Positions 6,802 through 9,606 of a stretch of DNA of 9,606 nucleotides are shown one piece after another. The first letter of the stretch is position 1; every line of letters begins with the position of its first letter. Both the position numbers and the translations under genes were made by a program. The stretch is from Actinomycetes bacterium. Lineage in GTDB: Bacteria > Actinomycetota > Acidimicrobiia > Acidimicrobiales > Palsa-688. The notes below the pieces were generated by a model, which ran no database searches, was not told the origin of the DNA, and worked only from the letters and a program-made list of their open reading frames with translations. The stretch covers positions 1 through 9,606 of the forward strand of contig JAKBBA010000116.1 in assembly GCA_021808665.1 (NCBI GenBank), read 5' to 3'.

Positions 6802-6906
6802 GCATCCAACACGGCTCGGGGCCTGCCAACTTGCTCGGATCACCTCAACTTGCGACGCTAGGCAACAATGGACACAGTCAAGGCGTCGATAAGGTCACTG
6901 CCGTAG

Positions 6907-7971
6907 ATGGATCTCAACAACACCCACGTGGCGTTGCGGCGTTGCTGGCATCCTGTCGCTCGCTGCCGTGATATCTCGGAGTCCCCCACGGGAGTGCTCC
7001 TGCTCGGTGAGAACCTCGTCGTGTTTCGCTCGGGTGACCGGGTGCGCGTCTTCTACGACCGCTGTGCGCACCGCGGTTATCCAATGCACAAGGCGAGCGT
7101 CGAAGCGGGCGGCCTGCGATGTGGCTACCACGGTTGGCTGTACTCACCGTCGGGTGAATGCAGGGAGATCCCTGCCCTTCCGAGCGACACAGCCATCCCT
7201 TCCCGGGCGTGCCTCCGCCAGGTGGGTGGCGTCGAGGAGCGGTTCGGCCTCGTCTTTGTTTGCCTAGACGATCCAACCCCCGGGGTGACGCTACCGGAAC
7301 TTCCAGAGGCATCCGACACCACTTTCATGGCCGGCGATCTCCCGGTCCTGCGCGCCAGGAGCTGCGCTGGCCTCCTCGCCGACAACTTCTTGGACACCGC
7401 ACATTTTCCGTTCGTGCACGCTGGTACCTTCGGCGCCGGAGAGGACAAGGTGGTGGGAAGGTTCGATGTCCGGCGCAGCCCAGGTAGTAACGTAGCGGGT
7501 GAATTCGCTTTCAGTGCGTCCTACGAGCATGTGTTTGCGAACAGGGAAGACCCTGCGGTCGCAAGAGGTGAGCGTCCGCTCAATCAGACCCGGCGTCTGT
7601 TATACCGCTACGTCGCTCCATTTCATCTCTCTCTTCGGATCGATTATGTCGAAGCCGGAGGCACCAACGTCATCGGCTTCTTCGTGTGCCCCGAGACCGA
7701 CGAATACTGCCGGATATTCTCGACAATTTGGCGCAATGATCTTGCGGGCGACGAAGAGAGGATGCTCCAGGCCGTGGACTTCGAGCTCGAAGTCCTCAAG
7801 GAAGACCTCCGCATACAGGAATCGATGGCGACGCTCGCCCTGCCACTACCAGGGGCGGGTAATCCCCGGGGCGCTGCGCGCCATCCAGCTGAGATACATA
7901 CCCGAGCGGATCGAACGACGGTGGAGTTGCGCCGCGTTCTCGCCGAACTCGTAGCCCGCTCAGCTGACTAG
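6907..7971 (+). CDS. Rieske non-heme iron oxygenase, oxygenase (alpha) component
   Basis: A 354-residue oxygenase that would use O2 and electrons from a separate reductase/ferredoxin to hydroxylate, demethylate or desaturate an organic substrate. The N-terminal Rieske [2Fe-2S] domain (about 14-120) has Cys53-x-His55 and Cys72-x-x-His75 in CAHRG and CGYHGW. The catalytic domain has DNFLDTAHFPFVH, giving Asp163, His166 and His171, and Asp300 in KEDLRIQE is the likely third iron ligand. This is the two-His, one-carboxylate site of the vanillate-demethylase, phthalate-oxygenase and pheophorbide-oxygenase-like group. Length is normal for that group. All ligands are present. ATG 6907 directly follows an in-frame TAG, so the protein cannot start upstream. 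The ribosome site is weak (AAGG, 12 bases away). No reductase or ferredoxin gene is in the window. The substrate cannot be read from sequence. Confidence 0.9.
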   Translation: MDLNNTHVALRRCWHPVARCRDISESPTGVLLLGENLVVFRSGDRVRVFYDRCAHRGYPMHKASVEAGGLRCGYHGWLYSPSGECREIPALPSDTAIPSRACLRQVGGVEERFGLVFVCLDDPTPGVTLPELPEASDTTFMAGDLPVLRARSCAGLLADNFLDTAHFPFVHAGTFGAGEDKVVGRFDVRRSPGSNVAGEFAFSASYEHVFANREDPAVARGERPLNQTRRLLYRYVAPFHLSLRIDYVEAGGTNVIGFFVCPETDEYCRIFSTIWRNDLAGDEERMLQAVDFELEVLKEDLRIQESMATLALPLPGAGNPRGAARHPAEIHTRADRTTVELRRVLAELVARSAD

Positions 7972-8961
7972 GAGCCGTCCAGCGGCGGGGCACGCCGCGC
8001 TCTTGTCCTGTTTATCCTGCTTGTCCTGCTTGTCCTGCTGCGCCGCCCGCATGCGGTCCGCGACTCTGCCTGTGCGGGCGATCCGTGCGAGCACGTGCGA
8101 GCGCGCGGCCTCACCGTCGGCGTCCAGATCGCCGAGTGATTCGATCGCCCAGCTACGAAGCACTAGGGGAACCAGGATCTGCTCGTAGTGGACGGCGAAG
8201 TCGTAAATCCCGGCCGAAGCAATTGACGCGGCATGTCCGGCGAAGCCTTCGATGCCGGCGCCTGGCATCTCGAAGGAGCAGACCTGGCGGTCAATAGCCT
8301 TGATCACCTCCGACGGATTGACAGCGAGCGCGGCGGAGGCAAGGTCGCGATAGAACAGGTAGTGAAGATTCTCATCGCTTGCTACACGGTTCATTATTGC
8401 GACCCCGGACGAATCTTCCAGGAGCCGCCCGGTGTTGCGATGCGAGACCCTGGTGGCGAGCTCCTGGAGCGCCAGGTAGACGACGCCGTCGATCAGGCTC
8501 ACCGAACGCGTTTCTGATGCGAATCCGACTGAAACCTGTCGCATCCTCGCCCGCTCGAGAGCCACCAGATCCAGGCAACGGGTGAGACAGATCCAGTCCC
8601 TCATCACCGTCGAGTGGCGCTGTTCCTCGGCCGCCCAGCGTCGATTCCATTCGCCGAGGGCCGAATCAGCGCCGAAGGTCGCCGTGATCGCCTGAAAATA
8701 GTGGGGAAGGTTGTCCTCGGTGAGGAGGTTGACCCATAGGGCGCTGGCAACGCCGTCTTCGAGCGTGACTTCGGGTACCCGTCCGTCGTCGTCGTCAGTG
8801 AAGCGGCGCCCCAGCTCCCAAGGGACGAGTTGGTGCGGGAACCACTCCTTGCTTCGAGCAAGGTGAGTCTCGAGGAGGACAGCGGCCGCCTCGTCTAGGA
8901 CCTCACGGGTGATCCGACTCGTATGGGCCGCTACGTTCGAGTTGACGGTCGCCTCAGTCAC
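7960..8961 (-). CDS. Acyl-ACP desaturase (soluble diiron, DesA/FA_desaturase_2 family)
   Basis: A 333-residue soluble desaturase that would insert a cis double bond into an ACP-bound fatty acyl chain using O2 and reduced ferredoxin. All diiron ligands of the plant stearoyl-ACP and mycobacterial DesA family are visible: Glu82 in LTEDNLPHY, Glu113 and His116 in AAEEQRH, Glu167 in LQELATRVSHRNTG, and Glu197 and His200 in SDENLHY. Length is close to that of mycobacterial DesA proteins. The start is GTG 8961 with GAGG 7 bases upstream (8969-8972). It overlaps the stop of the upstream methyltransferase gene in a GTGA arrangement (8958-8961), which implies translational coupling. The C-terminus carries four QDK repeats (309-320), a hydrophilic tail not expected in the family core. 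Its last 12 bases overlap the end of the converging Rieske gene. The family is secure; the position of desaturation is unknown. Confidence 0.93.
   Translation of the reverse strand: MTEATVNSNVAAHTSRITREVLDEAAAVLLETHLARSKEWFPHQLVPWELGRRFTDDDDGRVPEVTLEDGVASALWVNLLTEDNLPHYFQAITATFGADSALGEWNRRWAAEEQRHSTVMRDWICLTRCLDLVALERARMRQVSVGFASETRSVSLIDGVVYLALQELATRVSHRNTGRLLEDSSGVAIMNRVASDENLHYLFYRDLASAALAVNPSEVIKAIDRQVCSFEMPGAGIEGFAGHAASIASAGIYDFAVHYEQILVPLVLRSWAIESLGDLDADGEAARSHVLARIARTGRVADRMRAAQQDKQDKQDKQDKSAACPAAGRLLVS
8003..8038 (-). repeat. 9-bp tandem repeat encoding (QDK)4 at the desaturase C-terminus
   Basis: Four 9-bp units occupy 8003-8038. Two are identical (TTGTCCTGC on the plus strand) and two differ by one base each. 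On the minus strand they encode four QDK tripeptides. The unit is a multiple of three, so copy-number changes would keep the reading frame. The repeat lies past the catalytic core and probably does not affect the diiron site. Confidence 0.9.
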
Positions 8962-9606
8962 AGCTGGCCCTCGGCTGCCCGAGAGGCATCGCTGCCGGGT
9001 CGTGGACGGCGCTGCAGGCTGATTCGGTACAAAGTGCAGACCCTTTCATCGAAGAGTGCCCGGCAAAGTCTGAGGTATCGGACGTAGCGCCGGTAGGTGG
9101 ACCTCCCGACGAGATCTGTAGCGGCCTCGGAGTTGGCCTCCAAACGCCGTTGCCAGAGTCTAAGCGTATGAGCGTAGTGGTCAGGGTCGGAACGCAAGGC
9201 CATGACCCGCCAGCTCGGTTCCGCTGACGCGATTATGTCGCTGAGTTTTGGCAGCCCTGACTCCGGGAAAATTTCCTCCGTGAGAAATGGCATCGTCTGG
9301 ACTTGGTCGGGGTCGACGTCTTCGTATGCGATCGATTGGAGCGACATCCATGCTCCTGGCCTGGTCCAGTCTGCGGTCGCGTCGAAGAAGTCTCGGTAGA
9401 CGGCTCGACGCTCCTGCTCTGGCAGTTCGTTGCGGGCGAAGTGCTCGAAAGCGCCGATTGACACGACCGCGTCGTAGAGGGCGTCAGGCTTGTGATCCCG
9501 CCAGTCCTCGAGGCGAATGTCGAAGGTGCCGTCATCGTCGTTTGCTTCAGCGCCCGATGCCGATCCGGCCTGGTCGGAGCTGAGGGTGAGGCCGGTGACG
9601 TGGCCG
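8958..9606 (-). CDS. Cyclopropane-fatty-acyl-phospholipid synthase family methyltransferase, 5' end cut off
   Basis: The last 215 or so residues of a SAM-dependent methyltransferase that adds a methylene or methyl carbon across an acyl-chain double bond. The frame stays open to the window edge, so the N-terminus lies outside; full family members are about 290-430 residues. Visible family features: VTGLTLSSDQ near the truncated end, then DAVVSIGAFEHFAR, which matches the VSI.MFEH motif (Glu codon 9444-9446), FLTEEIFPESGLP like the family's FIxxxIFPGGxLP, DHYAHTLRLWQRRLEAN, and YRRYVRYLRLC like the C-terminal YxxYMxYLxGC. In MSLQSIA a Gln (codon 9336-9338) stands where mycobacterial cyclopropane synthases have the His of LLHTI; I recall Gln in other members of the wider family. 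It overlaps the desaturase gene by 4 bp and likely acts on its product. Cyclopropanation versus methylation cannot be decided. Confidence 0.88.
   Translation of the reverse strand, partial: GHVTGLTLSSDQAGSASGAEANDDDGTFDIRLEDWRDHKPDALYDAVVSIGAFEHFARNELPEQERRAVYRDFFDATADWTRPGAWMSLQSIAYEDVDPDQVQTMPFLTEEIFPESGLPKLSDIIASAEPSWRVMALRSDPDHYAHTLRLWQRRLEANSEAATDLVGRSTYRRYVRYLRLCRALFDERVCTLYRISLQRRPRPGSDASRAAEGQL

Noticed and set aside
8958..9464. A complete 168-residue gene starting at GTG 9464
   Set aside because: The frame continues open to the window edge and the upstream translation contains the cyclopropane-synthase motif VTGLTLSSDQ. The GTG is an internal Val of a truncated gene.

Overview
The window is GC-rich chromosomal DNA with GTG starts and short gene spacing. 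It encodes a PASTA-domain Ser/Thr kinase, a soluble DesA-type acyl-ACP desaturase and a cyclopropane-synthase-family methyltransferase. That combination points to an actinobacterium. I cannot name the genus; a deep actinobacterial class such as Acidimicrobiia is a guess only. No tRNA, rRNA, CRISPR array, transposase or phage gene was seen.

Layout. Positions 1-358 hold no gene. They contain a 7-bp tandem repeat (2-36), a 177-bp AT-richer element with perfect 22-bp terminal inverted repeats and nested hairpins (50-226), and a CRP-like palindrome (264-279). Four plus-strand genes follow: a transmembrane Ser/Thr kinase with four PASTA domains (359-2362), a stand-alone beta-ketoacyl synthase with an intact Cys-His-His triad (2487-3671), a soluble multi-PAS GGDEF-EAL cyclic-di-GMP protein (3819-6794), and a Rieske non-heme iron oxygenase (6907-7971). 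On the minus strand, reading towards them, lie the 3' part of a cyclopropane-fatty-acyl-phospholipid-synthase-family methyltransferase (8958 to the window edge) and an acyl-ACP desaturase (7960-8961). These two share a 4-bp GTGA stop/start overlap. The desaturase and Rieske genes converge and overlap by 12 bp at their 3' ends.

How the genes may work together. Desaturase plus cyclopropane-synthase-type methyltransferase is a coherent pair: one introduces a double bond in an acyl chain, the other transfers a SAM-derived carbon to it. The ketosynthase could elongate an acyl chain and the Rieske enzyme could oxidise a product. The four may therefore form a lipid or fatty-acid-derived metabolite locus, but only the desaturase/methyltransferase pair is tied by sequence evidence. 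The kinase and the c-di-GMP protein are regulatory.

The most notable regulatory signal is a sigma-28 (FliA/WhiG)-like promoter at 3768-3795, just ahead of the c-di-GMP gene. The most unusual structure is the inverted-repeat element at 50-226, in which about six diverged copies of one motif alternate in orientation.
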